Positions 28,840 to 38,168 of a stretch of DNA of 64,000 nt are shown piece after piece. Under the pieces are notes generated by a model. The model had not been told where the DNA came from, did not search any database, and saw nothing but the letters and a program-made list of their open reading frames with translations. The translations under genes and the position numbers were made by a program. The DNA is from an uncultured Thalassolituus sp. (GTDB taxonomy: Bacteria; Pseudomonadota; Gammaproteobacteria; Pseudomonadales; Oceanobacteraceae), in the NCBI GenBank assembly GCA_913061435.1, contig CAJXUK010000009.1, positions 22,477 through 86,476 on the forward strand. The letters are read 5' to 3'. Every line of letters starts with the position of its first letter. Position 1 is the stretch's first letter.

Positions 28840-30357
28840 ATGTCATTAGCCATTGTTCATACCCGCGCTCAGGTGGGCATTCAAGCCCCACTCGTTACCG
28901 TTGAAGTTCATCTTTCAAACGGCTTGCCCGCGATGAACATGGTGGGCCTACCCGAAACCGCCGTTAAAGAAAGCAAAGATCGCGTGCGCAGCGCCATTCT
29001 TAATAGCAACTTTGAATTTCCTGCAAAAAAAATAACCATCAACCTTGCCCCTGCCGACCTTCCTAAAGAAGGTGGTCGCTACGACCTAGCCATCGCTATA
29101 GGCATCTTGGCCGCTGCGGGTGAAATACCTGAAGCTCTGCTAAAACAGCACGAATTCATTGGCGAACTTGCTCTTAGCGGCGAACTAAGGCCCATTCGTG
29201 GCATATTAAGCGCTGCCATTCAAACCCAGCACGCTAATAAAATTCTAATATTGCCCAAAGATAACGCCGAAGAAGCCTCACTCTGCCAAGGTGCACAACA
29301 AAAAAGCGCCACCAGTTTGTTAGAGGTATGTGCTTATTTGTGTGGCCAAGCAAGCCTAGAAGAGATAGAAAACTTAGAACTACCAGAGTTCACCGCCGAG
29401 CATGCCGACCTCAACGAAGTGCGCGGCCAAGCCCAAGCCAAACGCGCCCTAGAAATTACCGCAGCGGGTAAGCACAACCTGCTTTTCATTGGCCCACCCG
29501 GCACAGGCAAAACCATGCTCGCCAGCCGTTTGCCCGGCATATTGCCACCCATGTCAGAAGCAGAAGCCCTTGAAAGCGCTGCTATTCACTCTATAAGCCA
29601 ACAACAAACAGTTTGGCTAAAACAATGGAAACAACGCCCTTTTCGCAGCCCGCATCACACCGCATCTGGCATCTCATTAGTGGGCGGTGGCGGCAAACCC
29701 AAACCCGGTGAAATATCATTAGCCCATGGTGGAATCTTGTTTTTAGACGAATTGCCCGAGTTCAGCCGTAAGGTATTAGACGTACTACGCGAACCCTTAG
29801 AAAGCGGAGAGATTTGCATTGCCCGCGCCACACAACAAGTCACCTACCCAGCTCGATTTCAATTAGTCGCCGCCATGAACCCTTGCCCTTGCGGTTACTA
29901 CGGTGATTCATCCAGCAAATGCACCTGCACCGAAGACCAAGTAAAACGCTACCAAGGGCAAACCTCAGGGCCCTTGTTAGATCGCATCGATTTGCAAGTC
30001 GAAGTACCCCCCATTTCAATTTTAGAACTGCAAAAAACTCACTCCAGTTCTCAAGAGAGTAGCGCTACCGTGCAAGCACGGGTATTAAAAGCTTGGCACA
30101 CACAAACTAGTCGCCAAGGTTGCAGTAACGGCCAGCTCAGCAATGCGCAAGTAGAAGTACATTGCCGCCTTAGTGAAGAAAATGAAAACTTGCTACGCCT
30201 TGCCATTGAAAAACTAGACCTCAGCGCCCGCGCCTACCATAGAGTGCTTAAAATATCCCGCACCATCGCTGATCTGGACGAAAGTGAACACATACAAACC
30301 GGCCACATCATGGAAGCACTAAGCTACCGCAAACTCGAGCGTTACCGGCAGAGTTAA
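28840..30357 (+). CDS. yifB: YifB/ComM family AAA+ ATPase
   Basis: The 505-residue protein has an N-terminal Lon-protease-like fold domain, a Mg-chelatase-type ATPase with Walker A GPPGTGKT at residues 218-225 and DELPEF as Walker B, a cysteine cluster (CPCGYYG...CTC) and a C-terminal helical lid. ComM members are branch-migration helicases that promote integration of donor DNA during natural transformation. Whether this organism is competent is not visible here. GGAAAG precedes the ATG. Confidence 0.94.
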   Translation: MSLAIVHTRAQVGIQAPLVTVEVHLSNGLPAMNMVGLPETAVKESKDRVRSAILNSNFEFPAKKITINLAPADLPKEGGRYDLAIAIGILAAAGEIPEALLKQHEFIGELALSGELRPIRGILSAAIQTQHANKILILPKDNAEEASLCQGAQQKSATSLLEVCAYLCGQASLEEIENLELPEFTAEHADLNEVRGQAQAKRALEITAAGKHNLLFIGPPGTGKTMLASRLPGILPPMSEAEALESAAIHSISQQQTVWLKQWKQRPFRSPHHTASGISLVGGGGKPKPGEISLAHGGILFLDELPEFSRKVLDVLREPLESGEICIARATQQVTYPARFQLVAAMNPCPCGYYGDSSSKCTCTEDQVKRYQGQTSGPLLDRIDLQVEVPPISILELQKTHSSSQESSATVQARVLKAWHTQTSRQGCSNGQLSNAQVEVHCRLSEENENLLRLAIEKLDLSARAYHRVLKISRTIADLDESEHIQTGHIMEALSYRKLERYRQS

Positions 30358-30459
30358 CACCCCTCACAACCCGCTATTTTCTTCATGCCATTAAGACGTG
30401 CCGCTATCAAATTTCGTCATCATTGTTAGAATAGCGACCTCAACGAGAGAGGAATACGC

Positions 30460-32487
30460 GTGGTCGATTTAAGTCATTTAAACCCTAGGCAAAAAGAAGC
30501 TGCAAAATACATCGACGGTCCATTGTTGGTATTGGCGGGTGCTGGCTCGGGTAAAACCAGTGTGATCACCCGTAAAATCGCCTACCTAATCGAAAGCTGT
30601 GGCATCAAAGCCCAACACATCGCTGCGGTTACCTTTACCAACAAAGCCTCGCGTGAAATGAAAGAGCGCGTTAGCCAACTGCTACAAGGTGGTACAGGTC
30701 GTGGCTTAACCGTTTCGACCTTTCACAATCTAGGTCTTAATATTATTCGTGCAGAGTACAAGGTCGCTGGCTACAAAACTGGCTTTTCGATCCTTGACCA
30801 AGACGACGCTAAAAACATCATAAAAGACATTATGATGCGCGACCACAACCAAGATGACGACGCCTTAGACATGGTACAAAGTGCCATTTCGAATCTTAAA
30901 AACGACATGCTAGAACCCGAACAAGCCATTGCCATGGCCACCAACCCGCAAGAAATGATGATTGCTCAATGCTACTCGGTCTATCAGCGCACTTTACGCG
31001 CGTACAACGCAGTGGATTTTGACGACCTTATCTGGGTACCCACCATGTTGTTCAAAAATTACCCCGAAGTGCTGCAGCGCTGGCAAAATAAAATTCGCTA
31101 CCTGCTGGTAGATGAATACCAAGATACTAATACCAGCCAGTACGAACTGATTAAAATGCTACTGGGCAACCGCAGCGGTTTAACTGTAGTGGGCGACGAC
31201 GACCAATCTATTTACGCCTGGCGCGGCGCACGACCAGAAAATCTCAATTTATTAAAAGTCGACTACCCACACTTAAAACTGGTTAAGTTAGAGCAAAACT
31301 ACCGCTCTACCGGCTTAATTCTAAACGCGGCTAACAAAGTTATTGATAACAACCCACATGAATTGATCAAAAAACTGTGGTCGGATAAAGGCTACGGCGA
31401 CCCAATTAAAATCTTAAAGTGCAAAAATGACGAAATCGAAGCCGAACGCGTAGTAACAGGCATTGTAGAGCGGCGCTTACGCACTGGTGGAAAATACTCC
31501 GACTTTGCCGTTTTATATCGTGGTAATCACCAATCACGTATTCTAGAAATGAAACTACAAGCCTACCAAGTGCCTTATAAACTCAGTGGCGGGCAGTCAT
31601 TTTTTGGCCGCAGCGAAATCAAAGATATCATGGGATATTTACGCTTACTGATTAACCCTACCGACGATGCTGCATTTTTGCGCGTGATCAACACACCGCG
31701 CCGTGAAATTGGCCCCAGTACCATCGAAAAACTCAGTGAATACAGCGCCCGCCGCGGTATCTCGATGATGGCGGCTACCACCGAATTAGGCCTTGAACAA
31801 TTTTTAACCCCAAAAGCCTTAGATAAACTTAAGCGTTTTGGTCACTGGCTTACAAACATTACCCGCATGGCTTACGCCGACGACGCCGTGGCCGCCGTTA
31901 AAGAAATGATCGAAGACCTTGATTATGAAACTCACCTACACCTAACCAGTGGCACACCACATCAAGCTGAACGCCGCATGAGCAACGTTTGGTATCTGGT
32001 AGATTCGATCGCTAAAATGATTGAAAAAGCCGATGAAGTAGGCGATGAAGTCACCATCGAAGACGCGGTTAGTAAACTTATCTTACGCGACTTGCTAGAA
32101 CGACAAGCCGACGAAAACGAAGAAGACCAAGTGCAACTCATGACCCTGCACGCCTCAAAAGGTTTGGAATTTCCACACGTTTACATGGTCGGGCTAGAAG
32201 AAGAACTGATGCCACACCGCAACAGTATAGAAGCCGACACCATAGAAGAAGAACGCCGCTTAATGTACGTAGGCATCACCCGCGCCCAGCGCACACTCAC
32301 TCTTACTTACGCAGCCAAACGTAAACAATTTGGCGAAATATTAGATACCACTCACAGCCGTTTCTTAGACGAACTGCCACCCGACGACATTGAATGGGAA
32401 GGCCGAACCGAGATATCAGCAGAAGAACAAAAAGCCCGCGGCCAAGAAACCTTAGATAGCCTAAGAAACTTAATGGCAGATTTCTAA
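30460..32487 (+). CDS. rep: ATP-dependent DNA helicase Rep
   Basis: A superfamily 1A 3'-5' helicase that helps forks pass protein barriers. The 675-residue protein has Walker A GAGSGKT (residues 27-33), DEYQDTN, VGDDDQSIYAWRGA, LEQNYRS and the late VGITRAQRTLTLT motif. The start is GTG with a good AGAGAGGA site. Confidence 0.96.
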   Translation: MVDLSHLNPRQKEAAKYIDGPLLVLAGAGSGKTSVITRKIAYLIESCGIKAQHIAAVTFTNKASREMKERVSQLLQGGTGRGLTVSTFHNLGLNIIRAEYKVAGYKTGFSILDQDDAKNIIKDIMMRDHNQDDDALDMVQSAISNLKNDMLEPEQAIAMATNPQEMMIAQCYSVYQRTLRAYNAVDFDDLIWVPTMLFKNYPEVLQRWQNKIRYLLVDEYQDTNTSQYELIKMLLGNRSGLTVVGDDDQSIYAWRGARPENLNLLKVDYPHLKLVKLEQNYRSTGLILNAANKVIDNNPHELIKKLWSDKGYGDPIKILKCKNDEIEAERVVTGIVERRLRTGGKYSDFAVLYRGNHQSRILEMKLQAYQVPYKLSGGQSFFGRSEIKDIMGYLRLLINPTDDAAFLRVINTPRREIGPSTIEKLSEYSARRGISMMAATTELGLEQFLTPKALDKLKRFGHWLTNITRMAYADDAVAAVKEMIEDLDYETHLHLTSGTPHQAERRMSNVWYLVDSIAKMIEKADEVGDEVTIEDAVSKLILRDLLERQADENEEDQVQLMTLHASKGLEFPHVYMVGLEEELMPHRNSIEADTIEEERRLMYVGITRAQRTLTLTYAAKRKQFGEILDTTHSRFLDELPPDDIEWEGRTEISAEEQKARGQETLDSLRNLMADF

Positions 32488-32538
32488 TTCGATTAGCTAA
32501 AATGATAAGAATTACAAAGGCATAAAACAAAAAAACAT

Positions 32539-32576
32539 AAAAAAAGGGCCTAAAGCAAATGCTGAAGGCCCTTTTT
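32539..32576 (+). terminator. Terminator after rep
   Basis: GGGCCT and AGGCCC pair, with an inner AGC/GCT step, followed by TTTTT. The A run on the left also allows use by the convergent cytochrome gene. Confidence 0.88.
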
Positions 32577-32600
32577 ATTAACTGCTAACAACAATATTTG

Positions 32601-33020
32601 TTATTTAGCAGACATGTACTTAATCGCTGCGCCGATTTCATCGTCAGAACAATCCATGCACAAACCTTTAGCAGGCATCGCATTAATACCGTTGATCGCA
32701 TTCGCCAAAGTAGCATCAAAACCCTTCGCTAAACGTGCATCCCATGCAGCCACATCACCAATAATAGGAGCGCCAGCAACACCCACTGCGTGGCAAGCGG
32801 CACATGCAGAATTATAAACTTCCTCACCCGAACGTGGGCCAGCAGCTACCGCCACCACAGGGCCACCGCAATCATCGCCCTTAATGCATACTTCAGCCAC
32901 AGGCTTAATACGCTCACGGATCTTTTCAGCTTGCGCATCCGTTAAGGCGTCGGTCGCAGCGTTTGCTTGAGCCATCACTAAAGTGGCGACGAATAACATC
33001 ATTGCTTGTAACATTTTCAC
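32601..33020 (-). CDS. Cytochrome c5 family protein
   Basis: The 139-residue protein has a signal peptide of about 21 residues and one haem c site, C73-A-A-C76-H77, with a downstream methionine (INAMPAKG) as the likely second ligand. C120 and C123 form the cytochrome c5 pair. C45 and C51 are an additional cysteine pair before the haem domain. It is a periplasmic electron carrier. GTG at 33020 is preferred because GAGGA is well placed; the ATG at 33014 is an alternative. Confidence 0.92.
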   Translation of the reverse strand: MKMLQAMMLFVATLVMAQANAATDALTDAQAEKIRERIKPVAEVCIKGDDCGGPVVAVAAGPRSGEEVYNSACAACHAVGVAGAPIIGDVAAWDARLAKGFDATLANAINGINAMPAKGLCMDCSDDEIGAAIKYMSAK

Positions 33021-33260
33021 AGAAAAGTCCTCTCAGCTATCACGGTTAATCCGTGTATTTTAAAATTCTGGCGCAGATTATAGCGACATTTCGCAGCGGA
33101 TAAAAATCTTTCAACACATTCTTTAAAAAAACGTATAAAAAAGTTGATATAACAATCGATTCCACGCCCAATAAAATCAGATAAAACAAGAACATAACGA
33201 CTTTTTAAGCAAGATACTAGACGCAGCAGCCAGAACCACATACCATTGCTTTTTAAATAC

Positions 33261-33337
33261 CCGCTCATAGCTCAGTTGGATAGAGTGTCGGCCTCCGAAG
33301 CCGAAGGTCGCAGGTTCGATTCCTGCTGGGCGGGCCA
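33261..33337 (+). tRNA. tRNA-Arg (anticodon CCG)
   Basis: A full cloverleaf can be drawn: acceptor CCGCTCA with TGGGCGG (one G-U), D stem GCTC, anticodon stem TCGGC/GCCGA with loop CTCCGAA giving CCG, T arm GCAGG-TTCGATT-CCTGC, discriminator G and an encoded CCA at 33335-33337. Confidence 0.97.
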
Positions 33338-33395
33338 TATCCCCAAATGCTTTTCTTAACCCAAACACGGCATTAGCTTGGGTAAAAAACTTACA

Positions 33396-33824
33396 TCAAA
33401 TCAAACCCAACTCTCTCAGTCTAGGAAGCTCAATTGCTGGGCATTTATCCACAACAATCTCAATACCACTTTTTTCAGCGAGTTCAATAGCGCTATCATC
33501 TACAACACCTAGCTGTGTCCATATCGTATCTATTTTTAGCGAAATAGCATCATCAACAATTTGGCGAAGAAATGAAGCGTTTCGAAACACATCAATCATA
33601 TCGATTGTTTCTGGTATATCTGCTAACGAGCCATATACTTTTTGGCCCAGTAATTCACGACCACTCAACACTGGGTTTACAGGAAATACGGTGTATCCAT
33701 TTTCCAAAAGATAGTTCATCACCTTATAACTTGGTCGATGCGTCTTATGGCTAGCGCCAACCAAAGCAACTGTTTTTACTCGCTTTAATATTGCTGCAAG
33801 AGCTTGATCATTTGAAATAGACAT
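33396..33824 (-). CDS. CoA-binding domain protein (YccU-like)
   Basis: The 142-residue protein is a single CoA-binding Rossmann domain: VALVGASHKTHRPSYKV near the start, a GYTVFPVNP strand and IWTQLGVVDD near residue 103. Such proteins bind CoA or an acyl-CoA, and their purpose is unknown. It is the last gene of a three-gene run with a hydrolase and an enoyl-CoA hydratase (6-bp gap), which supports a link to acyl-CoA chemistry. Confidence 0.85.
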   Translation of the reverse strand: MSISNDQALAAILKRVKTVALVGASHKTHRPSYKVMNYLLENGYTVFPVNPVLSGRELLGQKVYGSLADIPETIDMIDVFRNASFLRQIVDDAISLKIDTIWTQLGVVDDSAIELAEKSGIEIVVDKCPAIELPRLRELGLI

Positions 33825-33830
33825 AAACCA

Positions 33831-34643
33831 TTATACTCCACGCCATTGGGGTTCTCTTTTTTCAAAGAATGCTGATGTACCTTCTTGAGCATCGGATGAT
33901 GTCATCGCTTTGATCATCGATTCATTGGCAAATTCAAATGCCTCTGCAAGTGGCATATCTATTTGCTTATAAAAATCTGACTTTCCAAGCCTAATTCCCA
34001 TTGCCGATTTGGATGCAATACGCTCAGCCAGCTCTCTAACGCAGTCAACTAAATCATCATGTTCTACGGCGGTATTAATTAAGCCAATTTTTTCTGCTTC
34101 GTGTGCGTTAATAGCATCCCCTGTCAGAGCCAATACCATCGCATGCTTTCTGTGCATGTTTCGCCCAACACCCACTAAAGGCGTTGTACAAAATCCCCCT
34201 AGGTTAACGCCTGGCGTACAGAACTTGGCTTGATCTGAAGCGATTGCTAAATCACACGCCGATACCAACTGGCACCCTGCCGCCGTTGCTGTACCTTGCA
34301 CGCATGCAATGATGGCTTTCGGTGAATGGGGGATCTTAATCATCAGTTTAGAGCACTTTTTTAGTATGCCGCGCATTCGAGATTGTTGATCTCCCAACGA
34401 TTCTCCAGCCTGCTTTCCCATTTCTTTTAAATCATGACCCGCAGAAAAAACGGGCCCACTACTCGCAATAACAATAGCCCGCACAGAGGCATCGTTTTCG
34501 GCTTCCGTTAACGCAGATGTCAGCGCGTCAATCATGCTAATCGATAAGGGATTTCGTTGCTTAGGTCGGTTTAAAGTGATCCAACGAACGTGATTTTTAG
34601 TTTCCTCGAGTACATAAGGTGCAGTTTTTACAGTTGTATTCAT
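33831..34643 (-). CDS. Enoyl-CoA hydratase/isomerase family protein
   Basis: The 270-residue crotonase-fold protein has SAGHDLKEM as the oxyanion loop and VQGTATAAGCQLVSACDLAIA. The catalytic glutamate positions of true hydratases are not clearly filled (GGFCTTP replaces the usual acidic site), so it resembles the ECHDC3-type members whose reaction is uncertain. GGAG precedes the ATG. It is 4 bp from the hydrolase gene upstream. Confidence 0.85.
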   Translation of the reverse strand: MNTTVKTAPYVLEETKNHVRWITLNRPKQRNPLSISMIDALTSALTEAENDASVRAIVIASSGPVFSAGHDLKEMGKQAGESLGDQQSRMRGILKKCSKLMIKIPHSPKAIIACVQGTATAAGCQLVSACDLAIASDQAKFCTPGVNLGGFCTTPLVGVGRNMHRKHAMVLALTGDAINAHEAEKIGLINTAVEHDDLVDCVRELAERIASKSAMGIRLGKSDFYKQIDMPLAEAFEFANESMIKAMTSSDAQEGTSAFFEKREPQWRGV

Positions 34644-34647
34644 GTAT

Positions 34648-35370
34648 CTACTCCAATTCTGACGCTAAGGCTTTAGGTATCGATAAGACGCTTGTTAAAA
34701 AGTCTTGAATGGTCTTGTTTACTAACTCTGCGCGTTCTGCAAAAACCATATGCGTGGCATTTTCAATAATAGTAAGCCTTGCGTTAGGCAATAGCTCTTT
34801 TAAGTAAGAGGCGTACTTTAATGGCGTCATCTGATCTTTATCACCAACAATAACCTGCGTTGGAATATTCAGCTGAGCCAGTTCGTCCATCACATCAAAC
34901 TTATCGCACGCAGTGAAATCATTGAGTAGAACATTGACGCCATTGGCCTTGATTGATTCATTGATATTAGATTTGAACGGCTCTGGAATTTGTTGATTAG
35001 CTGCCAATAAGAAGTCCGGTAAAACTGCATTAGTTTTAACTAAGTCTGTTAAAGTGCTTAAAAGCTGCGGCATCACTTTAAGTCGAGCACCGGCTCCAAT
35101 TAATATCAACCCTTTAAACAACTGCGGCTCGTCCAACACTGCTTGCATCGCAACGGCACTGCCTAATGAGTGGCCGACTAACACAACATCAGATAGATTC
35201 TTCTCTTTAATGGTTTCAATTAACCAAGCAGAAAGTGCAGACACATCATCTAAAACAGCGCCTTCTGGATGCCCAGGAAAGTTAAGGGCCAAAGAACCTT
35301 CAAAGAATTCAAGCTGTTGCTCCCACACAACACTAGTACAGCCTGATCCATGCAAAAATACTAAGGTCAT
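34648..35370 (-). CDS. Alpha/beta hydrolase
   Basis: The 240-residue protein has HGSGCT for the oxyanion hole, GHSLGSA with nucleophile S68, D at DKDQMTP and H at NATHMVF, a complete triad. It could be a thioesterase or an esterase. As first gene of an operon with enoyl-CoA hydratase and CoA-binding proteins, acyl-thioester hydrolysis is plausible but unproven. GGAGAA precedes the ATG. Confidence 0.85.
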   Translation of the reverse strand: MTLVFLHGSGCTSVVWEQQLEFFEGSLALNFPGHPEGAVLDDVSALSAWLIETIKEKNLSDVVLVGHSLGSAVAMQAVLDEPQLFKGLILIGAGARLKVMPQLLSTLTDLVKTNAVLPDFLLAANQQIPEPFKSNINESIKANGVNVLLNDFTACDKFDVMDELAQLNIPTQVIVGDKDQMTPLKYASYLKELLPNARLTIIENATHMVFAERAELVNKTIQDFLTSVLSIPKALASELE

Positions 35371-35574
35371 CTTAATTCTCCAATATTTGTTCGTACTTGT
35401 GGTATGACATACGACCTCAATTTAAGAATATTATCAATAAAAATAGATTGATTCGTAAACTTAACCACACAAACTTAACTAACTATTTTGCTAACCACTA
35501 CACTCTACTATTAACCCGTTGTATAGTCAGGGAGTGTTTAGTGAACTAAAACAATTCAATATGAGAGCGTTAAT

Positions 35575-35682
35575 ATGGAAATAACCATCATCTTTATGGT
35601 CGTTGTCGCAGTGCTTGCTGTAAGCACTTACATAGGACATAAACAAAAACAAGATCGTACAAAAATTAGCGAAGAAAACTAA
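35575..35682 (+). CDS. 35-residue single-span membrane protein (hypothetical)
   Basis: The ATG is followed by a hydrophobic segment (residues 3-20) and a hydrophilic tail HKQKQDRTKISEEN. A perfect terminator follows 10 bp after the stop, which makes a real short transcript likely. The ribosome-binding site is only moderate (GAGAG). I recognise no family. It lies between divergent operons. Confidence 0.5.
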   Translation: MEITIIFMVVVAVLAVSTYIGHKQKQDRTKISEEN

Positions 35683-35692
35683 ATTAGTGAGT

Positions 35693-35719
35693 GTTGCCCT
35701 GAAGGGCAACCTACTTTTT
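35693..35719 (+). terminator. Terminator of the 35-residue ORF
   Basis: GTTGCCCT and AGGGCAAC pair around GA, followed by CTACTTTTT. A partial second copy of the right arm and tail (GGCAACCTACTTTTTG) occurs about 36 bp further on. Confidence 0.85.
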
Positions 35720-35759
35720 GTTAGTTGTTACGTTAAAAAGGCAACCTACTTTTTGTGTT

Positions 35760-36371
35760 TTAATTTTTGGCAATCATTCTAAAGGTTAAGTTTATTCTGG
35801 GTGCGCTGACTTTTTTGGTCGGTGGCAGGCTGTGTTTCCAGTAGCTTTGTGTGGTGCCTTTCATGACTAATAAGCTGCCGTGTTCTAGCATCACGGATAC
35901 GCTTTCTTTCGTTCTGTTGTGTTTAAAGCTAAATTTTCTTTCTGCACCTAGGCTTATCGAGGCAATTGCGCCGTTCTGTTTAAGTTCTTTTTCATCGTCA
36001 TTATGCCACGACATGGCTTCGCTGCCATTGTGGTATAGATTAAGCAAGCAGGCGTTGAATTGTTCGCCCGTTATCTGTTCTACCAGTGACTTTATTTGTT
36101 GTAATTCGGGTGTCCAGGGTTGTGCTTTTTTGGTGGTGTTTGAGTAGGTGTAAGTAAAAGGTTGGTCGCCATGCCAAGCTACTTTGCGCTTGGTGATGAT
36201 GTGTTTGCCGTAAATAAATACTTCGTCGGGCTGCCAGTTTATGCTGGTTAAGAGTTGTTTAAAATAATGGTCGGCTAATTCTAACGACATAACAGCACCG
36301 TGGTAGTTAACGATGCCGTCTTGCGGCAGTAGATTTTCTGGTTGATCAATGAATTGTCTAAATAAATCCAT
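35760..36371 (-). CDS. AlkB-like 2-oxoglutarate/Fe(II) dioxygenase
   Basis: The 203-residue protein has the iron ligands H123-x-D125 (SWHNDDE) and H180, and the 2-oxoglutarate arginine in RINLTFR. This matches short AlkB homologues of the ALKBH2/3 kind that reverse alkyl damage on DNA or RNA. The ATG at 36371 is preferred over an upstream TTG at 36401. Single gene. Confidence 0.9.
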   Translation of the reverse strand: MDLFRQFIDQPENLLPQDGIVNYHGAVMSLELADHYFKQLLTSINWQPDEVFIYGKHIITKRKVAWHGDQPFTYTYSNTTKKAQPWTPELQQIKSLVEQITGEQFNACLLNLYHNGSEAMSWHNDDEKELKQNGAIASISLGAERKFSFKHNRTKESVSVMLEHGSLLVMKGTTQSYWKHSLPPTKKVSAPRINLTFRMIAKN

Positions 36372-36482
36372 AATATGCTGACTTTCTTCGCTATTAGGCA
36401 ATTGTTATTGCCTAATATATTAATACCATTACCATGAGCGCCCTAAATATTCGTTTATATACTTTAAGGAAGATTATTAAAA

Positions 36483-38087
36483 ATGAAATCCCTTTTGCCG
36501 CTTTTGGTCACCTCACTAACGCTGTTCAGTTCTACTCAGGTGAATGCTTTTGAATTCTCAGACCTTTTTTCTTCGAATAAGGCTGAAGATAAGCAAGAAG
36601 CTCAACAGCCTGTTGCGGCTAAGAAACCTAAAAAACAATCTGCAGCAGGTGATATGCCCGATTACCGCGCATGTGCCGCCACTCAGTCAGACGCTTTTAT
36701 TGCTTTAGCCGGGCAGATTCGTACCACGGTAAGCAGCGAAGTTAATACCGATGCCTCTGAGCAAAAGTGGGCTTTTTTTAGTTTAGCTACTAAAAGCGAC
36801 AGTGTTAACCAATCTGTTTCTAGCAGCGCCGACGTTATTGGTGCAACGATCGAGAAGCAAGACAACGGCGAAATTTGTGTGTCATTAACCGCGACCGACG
36901 CGCTTAAATCAGCCAATACTCATATCGACGATGTACTTAAAATCAATAAAGATATGGGTAAGTACAGCTTTGAGCAAAAAGTTGATTATGCCAACGAAAT
37001 TATCACTTTGGTGCGCAAGGGTGGCAATTTAGTGGTTGCTAGCAGTCATTACGATCGTCTTGATGAAGACCGTGTTGCTCAGTACGAAACAGCGGTCAAG
37101 TTCGCACAGGATTTTTTAACCAAGGGCGCATTGCGTTTTACTGGCTCTAAGCCAAATCAATTAATCGTTGATGGTAAAGCAGCAGTGTATGGCGAGACCT
37201 TGTACATGCCTTCTGGCCAATATTCTTATAAGGCGTCTTACAACAATGCCTGCTCTCAGTCTGAAACCTTTACGATAGAGAAAGGCGATGAAGAAGTTAT
37301 TGAGTTAGCAAGAAACGAGTTTCCAAGTGTTCGTTTTAATGCTCCGGGAGTTGCTGCAAATGCGGTTACGTTAAAATTAGACTCTAAGCGCATTGCCATT
37401 GCCGAGCTAAAAACCATTAATACTAAGCTCAACGAAAACTGCGAAGTAACATTAAGCTGGCACGCAACGGCTCACGGCCAAACGTTGTCGGGTGATGTGT
37501 CTTTAGAAGCAGGGGATAATAAAGAGATTACTTTGGATTTTATTAGCCCTGAAACCATGAATAGCATTGCTAAGTTGAGTGCCGCATGGCAGAGCGGTCA
37601 TGTGATTGAGTTAGCCGGTGGCGGTTGGGTTCCTAGCCATGAGGATGATACTAAAACTGGCGAAGAAATTGGCAGTGCTTTTGCCAATATTCAGGCTTCT
37701 TTTTTAACTTTACACAATGTAGTTGCTCATGGGCCAACGTTTGATTATTCAACGTTTAATGATGCAGAGAGCTATCACTTGGGTTATCAGTTACGTTTGC
37801 GTTTGACCCGAACAGGGAAAGACAACATGCCTTTCCATTTATTTGAATTACCGATCATTCCGTTCATTTATGGGCAGGCGTCGGTGGGTTACATGAGTTA
37901 CACCAACGATTTAGACGAAGACGTTCGAACCGATCAAGAAGGCTGGAAAAACGTTGGTATGACCTCTTTAGGTTTGGGTACGTCTTACATTTTAAGCCAA
38001 GATTTTGCATTGGTAGCAAAAGTGCAAAAGAACTTTTTCTTGGATGAAGGTGTAAGTACTTATTTAGGTGCGTCTGTTCGCTTTTAA
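36483..38087 (+). CDS. Unrecognised exported protein, probable outer-membrane beta-barrel
   Basis: The 534-residue product has a signal peptide ending at VNA (residue 23). A Lys/Gln/Pro-rich linker follows, then a helical region with C63 (about residues 57-220). A small beta domain of about 60 residues resembles a PEGA-like repeat (LIVDGKAAVYGETLYMPSG), and another beta region follows. The last 120 residues have alternating aromatic strands and end in YLGASVRF, as outer-membrane barrels do. I do not recognise a family. It stands alone upstream of the kinase gene (81 bp) on the same strand, with no clear terminator between. Confidence 0.75.
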   Translation: MKSLLPLLVTSLTLFSSTQVNAFEFSDLFSSNKAEDKQEAQQPVAAKKPKKQSAAGDMPDYRACAATQSDAFIALAGQIRTTVSSEVNTDASEQKWAFFSLATKSDSVNQSVSSSADVIGATIEKQDNGEICVSLTATDALKSANTHIDDVLKINKDMGKYSFEQKVDYANEIITLVRKGGNLVVASSHYDRLDEDRVAQYETAVKFAQDFLTKGALRFTGSKPNQLIVDGKAAVYGETLYMPSGQYSYKASYNNACSQSETFTIEKGDEEVIELARNEFPSVRFNAPGVAANAVTLKLDSKRIAIAELKTINTKLNENCEVTLSWHATAHGQTLSGDVSLEAGDNKEITLDFISPETMNSIAKLSAAWQSGHVIELAGGGWVPSHEDDTKTGEEIGSAFANIQASFLTLHNVVAHGPTFDYSTFNDAESYHLGYQLRLRLTRTGKDNMPFHLFELPIIPFIYGQASVGYMSYTNDLDEDVRTDQEGWKNVGMTSLGLGTSYILSQDFALVAKVQKNFFLDEGVSTYLGASVRF

Positions 38088-38168
38088 AACCCAGCGGGTT
38101 ATGTTTCAGCTTGAGTAGCATCCGTAAATAAAGGTAAGGTAAGCGTTCAATATTTAGGTTAAGCCGTT

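Noticed and set aside
33017..33268. 83-residue minus-strand ORF between cytochrome c5 and tRNA
   Set aside because: No family resemblance; overlaps the tRNA end and the cytochrome leader and promoter region.
33177..33368. Minus-strand ORF with MARPAGIEPATFGFGG-like start
   Set aside because: It is the antisense translation of the tRNA-Arg gene, a well-known spurious ORF.
33261..35400. Genomic island integrated at tRNA-Arg
   Set aside because: No integrase and no repeat of the tRNA 3' end seen downstream.
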